Shown one piece after another: positions 25,936 to 34,571 of a DNA stretch of 64,000 bases (positions are counted from its first letter, which is position 1; the number at the start of each line of letters is the position of its first letter). The translations under genes and the position numbers were made by a program. The notes beneath the pieces are model-generated. The model did no database searches, was not told the origin of the DNA, and saw only the letters and a program-made list of their open reading frames with translations. The stretch covers positions 186,001 through 250,000 of the forward strand of contig CAVSTF010000003.1 of the NCBI GenBank assembly GCA_963730785.1, given 5' to 3'. The stretch is from Bog-473 sp963730785. GTDB lineage: Bacteria > Actinomycetota > Acidimicrobiia > Acidimicrobiales > RAAP-2.

Positions 25936-27411
25936 ATGAACGTCGATCATGCGACCCATGGGGTGGCCATTCTCGGCGCCGGAGCCGGAGGACTCGGTCT
26001 GGCTATTCGACTCAAGCGGGCCCGAATGAATGACTTCGTCATCTTTGAGGCGTCGGACGGAGTCGGTGGGACCTGGAGGTCTAACTCGTATCCCGGAGCC
26101 GCCTGTGATGTGCCGTCTCATCTCTACTCGTATTCATTTGCCATGAAGCCGGACTGGACCAAGACCTACGCCAATCAGCCGGAGATACTGCAGTACTTCG
26201 AGGAGTGCGCCGATCGCTTCGCCATTCGACCGCATCTCCGGGTCAGCACCCGCATCGTCTCAGCTGAATGGGACGAGTCCGATGCACTGTGGCGGTTGGT
26301 CGATGGTGAGGGGGGACACCACCAGGCGCGCGTACTCGTCAGTGCCCTGGGGACCTTCAATGCACCCATGGTTCCGGAGTTCGAGGGCCTGAGCAGCTTT
26401 GCGGGTACGTGGTGGCACTCGTCGCGCTGGGATCATCAGCAAGACCTTTCCGGGAAGCGAGTGGCGGTTATCGGAAGCGGTGCTAGCGCGGTGCAGATTG
26501 TTCCGGCCCTGGTCGCCACCGTGCAGCACCTCACCATGTTCCAGCGTTCTCCGTCGTGGATTTTGCCCCGGGGCGACAAGCCATTTACGGCCGAGGAAAA
26601 AGAGCGTTTTGCCCGCCACAAACTGGCCGCTCGACGTCACCGTTGGAACATTTATCGCTCATTCGAACGCAACATCACCTTTCGCCACGGCGACGCCATG
26701 GCCGATCAGCTCAAGGCGTTGGCGCTGAGTCACCTGGAGTATCGGATCAAAGATGACGAACTGAGGACCAAACTGACTCCGACGTATCCGTTCGGCTGTA
26801 AGCGGACCTTGGTGACCAGCGATTTCTACAAGTCGGTGCTGCGCCCTGAGGTTTCACTGGTCACTGATGCCATCGAGCGGATCACTCCTTCGGGAGTGGT
26901 GACGGCCGACGGGACGGAACACGAGATTGACGTGCTTATTTTGGCGACCGGCTTCCGGGCTACCGAGTATCTCCACGGCCTCGATGTGGTGGGGGTGGAT
27001 GGTCGCCGTCTCCACGACGATTGGAACGAGGTGGCCCATGCGCACCTCGGTATGACGGTGGCCGGCTATCCGAATTTCTTCATCATGTACGGGCCCAATA
27101 CCAACCAAGGCGGCAACTCCATCATTTTCATTCTGGAAGCGCAGGCGGCCTACATCGTGCGGGCCTTGCGGGCCATGCGCCGCCGCCGTCTCTCCAGCGT
27201 CACCGTTCGCCGTTCTGTAATGGACGACTACACCGCCCAACTGGCCATCGATTTGGAAGGCACGGTGTGGGACACCGGTTGCCAGAGCTACTTCAAGAAC
27301 GAGCACGGCAAGATCGCCACTCAGTTGCCCTATCCGTCGCTCTGGTACTGGCGCCGGACCAGGCGCTTCAAATTGCGTGAATATGAACGGGCACGGGGCG
27401 CCAGGCACTAG
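25936..27411 (+). CDS. flavin-containing Baeyer-Villiger type monooxygenase
   Basis: FAD/NADPH monooxygenase of 491 residues. The first Rossmann motif is GAGAGGLGLA near 16-25 and the second GSGASAVQI near 178-186. Between them lies the Baeyer-Villiger fingerprint FxGxxxHxxxW as FAGTWWHSSRW near 155-165. Such enzymes insert oxygen next to a ketone to give an ester or lactone. It follows the VOC gene by three bases and is followed by a quinone reductase, an acyltransferase and an esterase-like hydrolase, which could cleave the ester product. Confidence 0.93.
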   Translation: MNVDHATHGVAILGAGAGGLGLAIRLKRARMNDFVIFEASDGVGGTWRSNSYPGAACDVPSHLYSYSFAMKPDWTKTYANQPEILQYFEECADRFAIRPHLRVSTRIVSAEWDESDALWRLVDGEGGHHQARVLVSALGTFNAPMVPEFEGLSSFAGTWWHSSRWDHQQDLSGKRVAVIGSGASAVQIVPALVATVQHLTMFQRSPSWILPRGDKPFTAEEKERFARHKLAARRHRWNIYRSFERNITFRHGDAMADQLKALALSHLEYRIKDDELRTKLTPTYPFGCKRTLVTSDFYKSVLRPEVSLVTDAIERITPSGVVTADGTEHEIDVLILATGFRATEYLHGLDVVGVDGRRLHDDWNEVAHAHLGMTVAGYPNFFIMYGPNTNQGGNSIIFILEAQAAYIVRALRAMRRRRLSSVTVRRSVMDDYTAQLAIDLEGTVWDTGCQSYFKNEHGKIATQLPYPSLWYWRRTRRFKLREYERARGARH

Positions 27412-27450
27412 AACAAGGGCACTACTCGACGCACCAAGGGGGCGGCACAA

Positions 27451-28419
27451 ATGAAAGCAGCGGTGTACTACGAGACGGGTGGGCCTGAAGTCTTCCGCTA
27501 TGAAGACGTGCCTGATCCGGTTGCCGGTGCCAACGACCTTCTGATCAACGTAGAGGCAGTCAGCATCGAGGGTGGCGACACGCTCAACCGCCTGGGGGGT
27601 GCCCTCAACTCCAATCCACATATCGTCGGCTATCAGGCCGCAGGCACGGTGCTCTCCGTAGGCGATGCCGTGTCCGGCTTCTCGGTGGGGGATCGCGTGG
27701 TGACGGTCGGGATCGATGGATCCCATGCTGCACTTCGTGCCGTTCCATCCTCCTTTGCCTGGCGCATTCCCAAGGGATTGTCGACCGACGAGGCGGCCGC
27801 AGTTCCCGTCCCGTGGGGAACTGCATCGGACTGCCTGTTCGAATTCGGACACTTGGTCTCCGGCGAAACGGCCCTCATTCATGCCGGGGCCGGTGGGGTG
27901 GGCATCGCTGCCATCCAGTTAGCCAAGCGAGCAGGAGCCCGGGTATTTGCCACCGCATCGAGTGACGACAAGTTGGAACGCCTGAAGGAGCTCGGACTCG
28001 ACGAAGGTATCAACTATGCCCGGGACGACTTTGTGGCCGAGGCACGGCGACTCACCGATGGTCGTGGGGTCGATGTCATTGTCGACTCAGTCGGCGGCGT
28101 GACACTCCAGGGCAGTATCAATGCGTTGGCCTATAGGGGTCGCTGCGTCACCGTCGGTGATGCCGGTCGCACGAGCGCGGAGCAACTTGATATTTCGAAT
28201 ATGCGCCCCAACAATCAAACCCTTTCGGGCTACTTCTTGGGCGCAGAGTTGCTGCTCTTTCCCCGGGCCTATCCGATGATCGCCAACCTGCTCGAGCAGA
28301 TCGCCCAGGGGGAATTGCGCGTGGTCATTGACCGGGCCTACCCACTCTCCGAGGCCGCTGCGGCGCACGAGTACATCGAGAGTCGCCAGTCATTCGGTCG
28401 AGTTCTCCTCACGCCATAG
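27451..28419 (+). CDS. NADPH:quinone oxidoreductase-like MDR protein
   Basis: Zinc-free medium-chain reductase of 322 residues. The GroES-like half begins MKAAVYYETGGPEVFRYEDV. The NADPH-binding motif AGAGGVGIAAIQLAK is near 148-162, and no structural-zinc Cys cluster is present. It reduces a quinone or enone with NADPH. It lies 39 bases after the monooxygenase in the same direction. Confidence 0.92.
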   Translation: MKAAVYYETGGPEVFRYEDVPDPVAGANDLLINVEAVSIEGGDTLNRLGGALNSNPHIVGYQAAGTVLSVGDAVSGFSVGDRVVTVGIDGSHAALRAVPSSFAWRIPKGLSTDEAAAVPVPWGTASDCLFEFGHLVSGETALIHAGAGGVGIAAIQLAKRAGARVFATASSDDKLERLKELGLDEGINYARDDFVAEARRLTDGRGVDVIVDSVGGVTLQGSINALAYRGRCVTVGDAGRTSAEQLDISNMRPNNQTLSGYFLGAELLLFPRAYPMIANLLEQIAQGELRVVIDRAYPLSEAAAAHEYIESRQSFGRVLLTP

Positions 28420-28430
28420 ACCGTTCGATC

Positions 28431-29756
28431 ATGCGCCGTGTGGCTGATCAGTTGATGCGTCTCCTGGCGCGTCTTTTGGTTCGCGTCTTCTTTCGACAGA
28501 TTGAGCTCGAAGGTGCCGAACACCTTCCGAAGGGCGCGCCGGTTGTGTTGATCGCCAACCACTTGAATGGGTTGGTCGATGGTCTTCTGCTGATCGCCAC
28601 CCTGGGGCGCTACCCGCGATTTCTGGGTAAGTCCACCCTGTTCAAGATTCTCCCCCTGTGGCCCTTCCTAAAGTTGGCCGGAGTCATCCCGGTGTACCGG
28701 GCGGTCGACGGGGCGGCGGGCGAGCAGAACGTGTCAGCTTTTTCAACCTGCCGCCGCATATTGTCTCGACGAGGCTTGGTGGCGCTGTTTCCCGAGGGCA
28801 TAAGCCACAACGAGTCGACCTTGCAGCCGCTCCGTACTGGCGCGGCGAGGATCGCATTGGAGGCAGGCATTGATGGCGGCGTCCCCGGCGTCGTGACGGT
28901 CGCCGTCGGTCTGACGTACGACGCCAAAGCGCGGTTTCGTTCGCGGGCCTTGGTGCGGGTGGCCGAACCGGTTGGTATTGAGCATTGGGCTGACCTGTAC
29001 CGAATCGATAGTCATCAGGCCGTACGGCAATTTACGGACGATGTCGCAGAACAGCTGAGAGCGGTTAGTCCTGAATTCACGTCCTGGTCGCATGCCGAGG
29101 AACTGGCGGCCATGGCCGAGGTCATCGTCCGCACACCCGGGGGACAGCTGCCCGAAGAAGTTCACCTCTCCGATCAGGTGGAGGTCACCGAACAGATAGC
29201 GGAGGCGGAGCAGCGAAGCGACCGGGTGACACAAATGGAAGCGCTGTCGTCGTCGTTTGCCACCTACGAGCGGGACCTCAAGCTGCTGGGGATCAATGAT
29301 GCCCAAGTAGTGGCCCGATATCCCACCGGAAAACTGCGTCTGTCGCTGGTGTGGGCTGTCGGCAAGGTGTTGGCCTCGCTTCCCTTCGCCGCCGTTGGCG
29401 TAGTGGCGCATCTGGTGCCCTTTCAGATTGTGAAACAGCTGGCCAAGAAACCGACCAACGAAGGCATCAAGGCCACAGTGAAGTTGTTCGGCTGTTTCGT
29501 CACCTTCGCCCTGGTGTACGGAATTGCGGGGTACTTCGCTGGGACGAACTATGGGCCATGGATGGGCCTCATCGTCGCCCTTGGATTGCCGATGTGCGGG
29601 TATGCCGCCCTTCGACTGGGCGAGCGCATCAAGCGAATCGGAGGTGTGGTGGATGGCTACCGCACCGTCGGCAATCGACGGGCCGTGTTGTCGACCGTCG
29701 TTGAGCACCGCCAAGCTGTGGTCAATGCAGCCCGGTCGCTGTTGCTAACTCAGTGA
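28431..29756 (+). CDS. PlsC-like 1-acylglycerol-3-phosphate acyltransferase with C-terminal membrane region
   Basis: Membrane-associated glycerolipid acyltransferase of 441 residues. Block I is NHLNGLVDG, the longer-spaced H-x5-D variant seen in GPAT-like proteins rather than the usual H-x4-D. Block III is FPEGISH near 119-125. The C-terminal third has hydrophobic segments (SLPFAAVGVVAHLV, FVTFALVYGIAGYFAG and IVALGLPMCGYAAL) that would anchor it. It is longer than bacterial PlsC (about 250), so the C-terminal part is an added module. Its stop overlaps the hydrolase start as GTGA. Confidence 0.83.
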   Translation: MRRVADQLMRLLARLLVRVFFRQIELEGAEHLPKGAPVVLIANHLNGLVDGLLLIATLGRYPRFLGKSTLFKILPLWPFLKLAGVIPVYRAVDGAAGEQNVSAFSTCRRILSRRGLVALFPEGISHNESTLQPLRTGAARIALEAGIDGGVPGVVTVAVGLTYDAKARFRSRALVRVAEPVGIEHWADLYRIDSHQAVRQFTDDVAEQLRAVSPEFTSWSHAEELAAMAEVIVRTPGGQLPEEVHLSDQVEVTEQIAEAEQRSDRVTQMEALSSSFATYERDLKLLGINDAQVVARYPTGKLRLSLVWAVGKVLASLPFAAVGVVAHLVPFQIVKQLAKKPTNEGIKATVKLFGCFVTFALVYGIAGYFAGTNYGPWMGLIVALGLPMCGYAALRLGERIKRIGGVVDGYRTVGNRRAVLSTVVEHRQAVVNAARSLLLTQ

Positions 29757-30520
29757 GCGTGCAGACAGTCAAATACGGCAGCAATCACAATCAAGTGGCC
29801 GACGTCTGGCGTCCGAAACGATCGCAGGGTGACCGCCCGGTGGTGGTCTTGGTTCACGGTGGTTTTTGGCGCCAGCTGTACACGAAACGACTCATGAACA
29901 GGATGGCACGCGCCATCACAGAGCTTGGGTGGGTGGCGTACAACATCGAATATCGACGGGTGGGTGCATTGGGTACCGGCGGATGGCCCGCCACCTTCCA
30001 GGATGTGGCTGCCGCCATAGATGCGCTCGGCACCCTAGAAGGCATCGATCTGTCCCGGATCATCACTTGCGGACATTCGGCGGGTGGCCACTTGGCGCTG
30101 TGGGCCGCGGGAGACCGGATCACTCGAACCGGTGACTCGTTGCCGAAAGTCCGACCCGCGATGGCGATTTCACTGGCCGGTGTCGTTGATCTGGTCTCGG
30201 CTGCCCGGATGGGACTCGGTGGTGGAGCAGTGCAAGCGCTGATGGGGGGAGAGCCAGACGAATTCCCAGAGCGATACCGGTTGGGTTCGCCCGCCGCCCT
30301 CTTGCCTCTGCGAACACCTCAGGTATTGATTCATGGATTGGACGACGATTCGGTTCCACCTTCGCTCAGCATCGAATACGCAGGGCTTGCCCGGCAACAC
30401 GGTGACGTCGCCACCTATATTCCGCTACCGACTGCGGGTCACATGGAAATGATCAATCCCAGTGGTCGTGCATTTGCCCACGTGGTGGACTGCATGAACC
30501 GCGTCGGTGGACCGCCCTAA
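29753..30520 (+). CDS. alpha/beta hydrolase fold-3 (esterase/kynurenine formamidase-like)
   Basis: Serine hydrolase of 255 residues. HGGFWRQLY near 36-44 is the HGG oxyanion motif of the hormone-sensitive-lipase/formamidase type. GHSAGGHLALWAA near 107-119 holds the nucleophile Ser. The acid Asp lies in HGLDDDSVP and the His in TAGHMEMI near 227-234. GTG 29753 overlaps the acyltransferase stop, so it is the last gene of the 25474-30520 run. An esterase acting on the monooxygenase ester product is plausible but unproven. Confidence 0.88.
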   Translation: MSVQTVKYGSNHNQVADVWRPKRSQGDRPVVVLVHGGFWRQLYTKRLMNRMARAITELGWVAYNIEYRRVGALGTGGWPATFQDVAAAIDALGTLEGIDLSRIITCGHSAGGHLALWAAGDRITRTGDSLPKVRPAMAISLAGVVDLVSAARMGLGGGAVQALMGGEPDEFPERYRLGSPAALLPLRTPQVLIHGLDDDSVPPSLSIEYAGLARQHGDVATYIPLPTAGHMEMINPSGRAFAHVVDCMNRVGGPP

Positions 30521-30528
30521 CTCGGAGT

Positions 30529-30819
30529 TCACGCATTGTCCGGTTCCGGACCGTACCCGGCACTCGTCAACATCCGCCGGAGATCAACCACCTGTTGCAA
30601 ATCGATATCTTTGTGTTTTGGCGGCTCAAAGGTCTCCGTCTCGTCTCCGAGGGTCACGAGGAAGTGCCCCTGGTGGGTTTCTTCGACCGTGGCGACGGCT
30701 TCCAGGAGCGAGATCACTGAGTGCCACTCAATGTTGTGACCGGCGGGGTGTCTAAAGATTTGCGCAACGGTGTCGCGATGATGATTGTTTAGGTGCGCAG
30801 GCGGTGGGGCTGGAGTCAT
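30529..30819 (-). CDS. conserved small hypothetical protein
   Basis: A 96-residue protein with an ordered core (DTVAQIFRHPAGHNIEWHSV, then a beta hairpin around HFLVTLGDETETF and a final helix VVDLRRMLTSAG). I recall similar small actinobacterial proteins without assigned function. The pattern loosely resembles HicA-type double-stranded RNA-binding folds, which is not enough for a call. ATG 30819 has AGAGG at about eight bases. It converges with the hydrolase. Confidence 0.7.
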   Translation of the reverse strand: MTPAPPPAHLNNHHRDTVAQIFRHPAGHNIEWHSVISLLEAVATVEETHQGHFLVTLGDETETFEPPKHKDIDLQQVVDLRRMLTSAGYGPEPDNA

Positions 30820-30873
30820 GAACGGCCTCTTTCTTTGGGCTCATTGTCGGGAAGTGATCGCCGTCATTGACGT

Positions 30874-31101
30874 CTAACGAGACCGCAGTTCTTTGGCGAG
30901 TTCGATGTCTCGCAGTCTCGACTGCGCAATGAGCCAACTACCCGATCGACTCATCTGATGTTCGGACGGAGTGTGGTGAAGGCCTAATGGGCTTTCCGTG
31001 CGGGTGCCGCATTTTCGGCACACTGACATTCTCCCGTTGGTCTCGGGCAAATGATGCTCATCGAGACGAAGTCCAAGATCAGAACTCTCTGGCGAGATCA
31101 T
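30874..31101 (-). CDS. possible small Cys-containing protein
   Basis: A 75-residue frame from ATG 31101 that contains MSVCRKCGTRTES, a CxxC pair that might bind zinc, and a charged helical end RLRDIELAKELRSR. A longer version could start at 31242. No family is recognised. The coherent C-terminal half suggests a real protein, but support is weak. Confidence 0.35.
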   Translation of the reverse strand: MISPESSDLGLRLDEHHLPETNGRMSVCRKCGTRTESPLGLHHTPSEHQMSRSGSWLIAQSRLRDIELAKELRSR

Positions 31102-31333
31102 GCTGTTCCGACAGTGAGGGGCCAGGCGATCAGCGCAGCGCGAGACGGGTGAGCCAGTATCGAACACGACATGGAGTCGGTTCCTCCAGGGGGGCAGTGG
31201 GTGACCGAAGTCACCCATCAAAACCCTCACCTCAGAAGGCAATTCGACCTTACACCCTCCCTTGCTGCGCTACTAGGGCGTCAATATGCATCTAGGCGCC
31301 CCGAACCTGCGCGCACAATGCGGACTAGTGCAC
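31102..31333. other. non-coding stretch with no recognised feature
   Basis: Together with the doubtful small frame next to it, bases 30820-31333 form the longest stretch in the window without a secure gene. I see no tRNA, terminator hairpin with a U-tract, repeat or recombination site in it. Confidence 0.4.
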
Positions 31334-31717
31334 CTAGCCAATTCCCGCGAGACCCATGAGAGTGCCCTCCGGATCCGTGAAGTGGCCGATAACCAGTCCA
31401 TTCGGAGAGGTTGCTGGACCCATGACGCGTGTACCTCCGAGTTCCTCGGCGCGCCGCAGAGCCAATTCGACATTTGGTACACCGACGTACACCACTACGT
31501 GGCTCTCGTAGGCGGCACCGCCGCCAATGCCACCAGGGATTCCTGCTCCATCTTCGGAAACGATCAGATTTAGAAATCCGTAGGCATCGGGAGACGACAC
31601 CTCCTTTGCTACTGGTGACGGCACATCGAACTCCCATCCAAAGAGGTCACCGAAGAACTTCCTCAGATGCATCGGGTCCCTTCCAATGACTTCGAAGTGC
31701 ACGACCGGATGCGACAT
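31334..31717 (-). CDS. VOC family protein (glyoxalase-like)
   Basis: A 127-residue vicinal-oxygen-chelate protein. VVHFEVIGRDPMHLRKFFGDLFGWEF is split here into VVHFEVIGRDPMHLR and KFFGDLFGWEF for the first module, and VIGHFTDPEGTLMGLAG closes the second. ATG 31717 begins directly before the first strand; the longer frame to 31771 is less likely. The gene is divergent from the ArsR regulator across a large palindrome, so it is probably regulated by it. Function unknown. Confidence 0.86.
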   Translation of the reverse strand: MSHPVVHFEVIGRDPMHLRKFFGDLFGWEFDVPSPVAKEVSSPDAYGFLNLIVSEDGAGIPGGIGGGAAYESHVVVYVGVPNVELALRRAEELGGTRVMGPATSPNGLVIGHFTDPEGTLMGLAGIG

Positions 31718-31778
31718 TTCCGCCAACCTACTTATGTCCCGGGACGAGAATCGTTCCGACTTCGGTTGCAATCGTCAC

Positions 31779-31808
31779 AGTACATGTTAGTTTGTACTAA
31801 CATGTACT
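31779..31808. promoter_or_regulatory. 30-bp palindromic ArsR operator
   Basis: Perfect 13-base arms: AGTACATGTTAGT at 31779-31791 and its complement ACTAACATGTACT at 31796-31808, separated by TTGT. It ends three bases before the ArsR GTG at 31812 and lies 62 bases from the divergent VOC start. A perfect palindrome of this size beside an ArsR gene is most simply its operator. Confidence 0.75.
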
Positions 31809-31811
31809 CCA

Positions 31812-32120
31812 GTGAGCGATCTGATCTCGGCCATGGCCGATCCCAATCGACGGCGCATTCTGGAGTTACTGCGGAGCGGCGAACGAACGGTCACCGACTT
31901 GGCCACTCATTTCACGGTGACGCGGCCGGCCATATCGCAGCACTTGGGAGTGCTGACGGAGGCCGAACTGGTCGAAGTGCGCCGGGAGGGCAAGTACCGC
32001 TTCTACCGCCTCAACCCATCGGGAATGGCCGCCCTGCGAGCCGAACTCGATTCGTTCTGGAATACCGAGCTCCATCAACTGGTCGCTGACGCGGCGAAAG
32101 AGAGAGAAACCCCCAAATGA
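31812..32120 (+). CDS. ArsR family transcriptional regulator
   Basis: Winged-helix repressor of 102 residues. ADPNRRRILELLRSGERTV begins the domain and TVTRPAISQHLGVLTEAELV contains the recognition helix, followed by the wing RREGKYRFYRL. No Cys metal site (ELCVCDL type) is present, so it belongs to the non-metal group commonly paired with SRPBCC genes. GTG 31812 is only three bases from the operator, which suggests a leaderless transcript; ATG 31833 is the alternative. Its stop overlaps the next ATG as ATGA. Confidence 0.92.
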   Translation: MSDLISAMADPNRRRILELLRSGERTVTDLATHFTVTRPAISQHLGVLTEAELVEVRREGKYRFYRLNPSGMAALRAELDSFWNTELHQLVADAAKERETPK

Positions 32121-33091
32121 CCATCGAAAAGTCAGTACTTGTCCCGTTGAATGCCGACCAGACCTTCGCGCTGGTGACCGAGCCCGAGCGCATGCGTCGC
32201 TGGATCGCGGTGTCGGCCCGGATCGAACTACGAGCCGGCGGTGACTTCCGTTGGACGGTAGTGCCCGGCGGCAATGCCAGTGGCAGGGTGACCGAGGTGG
32301 AACCGGGACGTCGGGTGGTCTTCACGTGGGGTTGGGAAGGAAACGAAGAGGTACCGCCCGGCGCTTCAACGGTCACGATCACACTTGAACCAGTTGAAGG
32401 CGGGACACGCGTGCGCTTGGTGCACGAAGGACTGTCGGACCAACAAGGAAATGGTCACCTCGGTGGTTGGACCCATTTCTTGGATCGGCTCGTCGACGCC
32501 GCCCGTAATGGCGATGCCGGATTCGACTCCTGGAATCTGCCGAACCGAACCTTGGACCAACTCACCGCTGCTGAATCATCCTTGGCCCTCTGTCAGGCGG
32601 CACTGCGTGATCTGAGCGACGAGGAGCTGTCGGCGCCGACGCCCTGCGCGAAGTTCAATGTTCGCGAGTTGGCCGACCACCTCATGGGGAGCATCGTCAA
32701 CCTGGCCGCCGCGGTTGATGTCACGATCTTGCCGTCTCAGTCGGGCTCACTCGAAGAGCGCATCGCCGACGCTGGGCAAGCGCTGCTTGAAGGTTGGCGC
32801 CATCACGGCATCGATGGGAGCGTGAAGCTGGGGACGTCGGAGTTGCCGGCAGATTTGGCGGTGCGCATCATCATCGTTGAGTTTTTGGTGCACGCCTGGG
32901 ACTTTGCTCAGGCCACCGGAAGAATCCTGCCTGAAGACGACGCACTGGCCGTCTACGCGCTCGAACAGACGACCGAATTGATGTTGACGCTCGGCCTACG
33001 TGACGGGGACCGCTTCGCCGATGAAGTGTTGGTCGGGCCTGATGCTGATGCCATGACCCGACTCATTGCCTTCACCGGACGCGCCGCGTAG
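32117..33091 (+). CDS. SRPBCC (AHSA1) domain fused to a TIGR03086/DinB-like domain
   Basis: Two-domain protein of 324 residues. Residues 1-140 form an AHSA1-type START-like fold (FALVTEPERMRRWI, GDFRWTVVPGG, VTITLEPVEGGTRVRLVHEG, ending GGWTHFLDRL). Residues about 150-324 resemble TIGR03086/mycothiol-dependent maleylpyruvate isomerase-type DinB proteins (TPCAKFNVRELADHLMGS, then FLVHAWDFAQATGR with His ligands). The protein is translationally coupled to ArsR. Separate genes for these folds are common; the fusion is less so. The ligand is unknown. Its 3' end overlaps the convergent zwf by 20 bases. Confidence 0.85.
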   Translation: MTIEKSVLVPLNADQTFALVTEPERMRRWIAVSARIELRAGGDFRWTVVPGGNASGRVTEVEPGRRVVFTWGWEGNEEVPPGASTVTITLEPVEGGTRVRLVHEGLSDQQGNGHLGGWTHFLDRLVDAARNGDAGFDSWNLPNRTLDQLTAAESSLALCQAALRDLSDEELSAPTPCAKFNVRELADHLMGSIVNLAAAVDVTILPSQSGSLEERIADAGQALLEGWRHHGIDGSVKLGTSELPADLAVRIIIVEFLVHAWDFAQATGRILPEDDALAVYALEQTTELMLTLGLRDGDRFADEVLVGPDADAMTRLIAFTGRAA

Positions 33092-34571
33092 GCAAGGTCA
33101 GGGTGCGCTCGCTCGCCACTGCCGTTCGAATGGGAGTCGCCAGCTGCCGCGGCTCAATGAGTTCGTTGATGGCAGGCGGTCCCCAACTGCCCTTGGGGTA
33201 TGGCTGCACCGGCTCGGGATTCTCCAGCAAGGGGGTCGACAACTCCCATAGACGCTCGATGCCCTCGGCGGTGTTGAACAGCGTGTGGTCACCGACCATG
33301 GCATCGTGAATGAGGCGCTCGTAGGCCTCGAGGATGTCGGCGTCCTGGCCCGTCTCATGGAGCGCGAATTGCAGGCTGAGCTTTTCAAGCTTCATGCCCG
33401 GGCCAGGCTTCTTGCCGTAGAAGGACAGTGACAGTTTCGACGAATCGGCCAGGTCAAAGGTCAGGTGGTCGGGACCCTGGGTGCCGACCCCGGAACCCTC
33501 TGGGAACATGCTCTTTGGTGGTTCCCGAAACGCGATGGAGATGATGCGCTCGCCGCCACCAAGTTCTTTGCCAGTGCGGAGGTAGAACGGCACACCCGCC
33601 CAGCGCCAGTTGTCGATTTCGCACTTCAACGCCACGAACGTTTCGGTGTCGGAATTCGGATCGACGCCCGGAATGTCGCGGTAGCCCTCGTACTGCCCGC
33701 GGACTACTTGCGTCACATCGAGTGGGCGCATGGACCGGAAGACCTTGTTCTTCTCCTCACTGATGGGACCCGAAGCCAATGCGGTCGGCGGTTCCATGGC
33801 CATGAAGGCCAGGATCTGGAAGAGGTGGGTGACCACCATGTCCTTGAAGGCACCGGTGGCCTCATAGAAACCCACCCGGTCGTCCACCGAGAGCTTCTCG
33901 GGCACGTCGATCTGGACGTGGTCGATGTGGTCACGATTCCAGATGGGCTCGAAGAGTCCGTTGGCGAAGCGGAAGGCCAGAATGTTCTGGGCCGCTTCCT
34001 TGCCGAGGAAGTGGTCAATGCGGAAGATCTGCTCCTCGTCGAAAATCTCATGCAAGGTCGCATTGAGTTCTCGGGCGCTCTCCAAGTCAGTGCCGAAGGG
34101 CTTCTCCATGACCACGCGCGACCGATCGACCAGATCTGCCTTCTGGATGTGGGCGATGACGTCTCGATCCGCTGCTGGGGGGATGCTCAGGTAGTGAAGT
34201 CGCCGCACGTCGTCGCTGCCAATGGCAGCTTCCGCCGCTTTGACCGCCGCCGCCAGACCATCCGGACCGGCCGACAACGGGACGAAACTCAGCTTGGATT
34301 CGAAGCCGGCCCACTGCAGCAGGGACACCTTCCCGGTGGCGTACTGGTCACAGGCGTGGCGAGCCAGGTGGCGGAAATCTTCGTCGCTGAGGTCACTGGT
34401 GGAGGTCCCGATGATGCGAAAATCCGGCATCATTCCAGTCTGCGAAAGGTGGAGCAGGCCCGGCAGGAGCTTGCGGGCGGCGAGGTCTCCGGTGGCGCCG
34501 AAGAGGATGATGACGTGGGGTTGCAGTTGAGCCGGCGCTCCGGATGGTTCGGTCTCAATGGGTGGGGTCAT
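33072..34571 (-). CDS. zwf: glucose-6-phosphate 1-dehydrogenase
   Basis: First step of the oxidative pentose phosphate pathway: glucose-6-phosphate plus NADP gives 6-phosphogluconolactone. The 499-residue protein has the Rossmann motif LFGATGDLAARKL near 24-36 and EKPFGTDLESA near 156-166. The active-site block is RIDHFLGKEAAQNILAFRF near 184-202. The C-terminal half contains RPLDVTQVVRGQY and the HDAMVGD/TLFNTAEGIERLW end. ATG 34571 overlaps the amidohydrolase stop as ATGA. Isolated from opcA/gnd/tal partners usual in actinobacteria. Confidence 0.96.
   Translation of the reverse strand: MTPPIETEPSGAPAQLQPHVIILFGATGDLAARKLLPGLLHLSQTGMMPDFRIIGTSTSDLSDEDFRHLARHACDQYATGKVSLLQWAGFESKLSFVPLSAGPDGLAAAVKAAEAAIGSDDVRRLHYLSIPPAADRDVIAHIQKADLVDRSRVVMEKPFGTDLESARELNATLHEIFDEEQIFRIDHFLGKEAAQNILAFRFANGLFEPIWNRDHIDHVQIDVPEKLSVDDRVGFYEATGAFKDMVVTHLFQILAFMAMEPPTALASGPISEEKNKVFRSMRPLDVTQVVRGQYEGYRDIPGVDPNSDTETFVALKCEIDNWRWAGVPFYLRTGKELGGGERIISIAFREPPKSMFPEGSGVGTQGPDHLTFDLADSSKLSLSFYGKKPGPGMKLEKLSLQFALHETGQDADILEAYERLIHDAMVGDHTLFNTAEGIERLWELSTPLLENPEPVQPYPKGSWGPPAINELIEPRQLATPIRTAVASERTLTLPTRRVR

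Noticed and set aside
26854..29714. Long minus-strand open frames (342 and 323 residues) opposite the monooxygenase, reductase and acyltransferase
   Set aside because: They are antisense to genes with strong motifs and have no recognisable protein signature.
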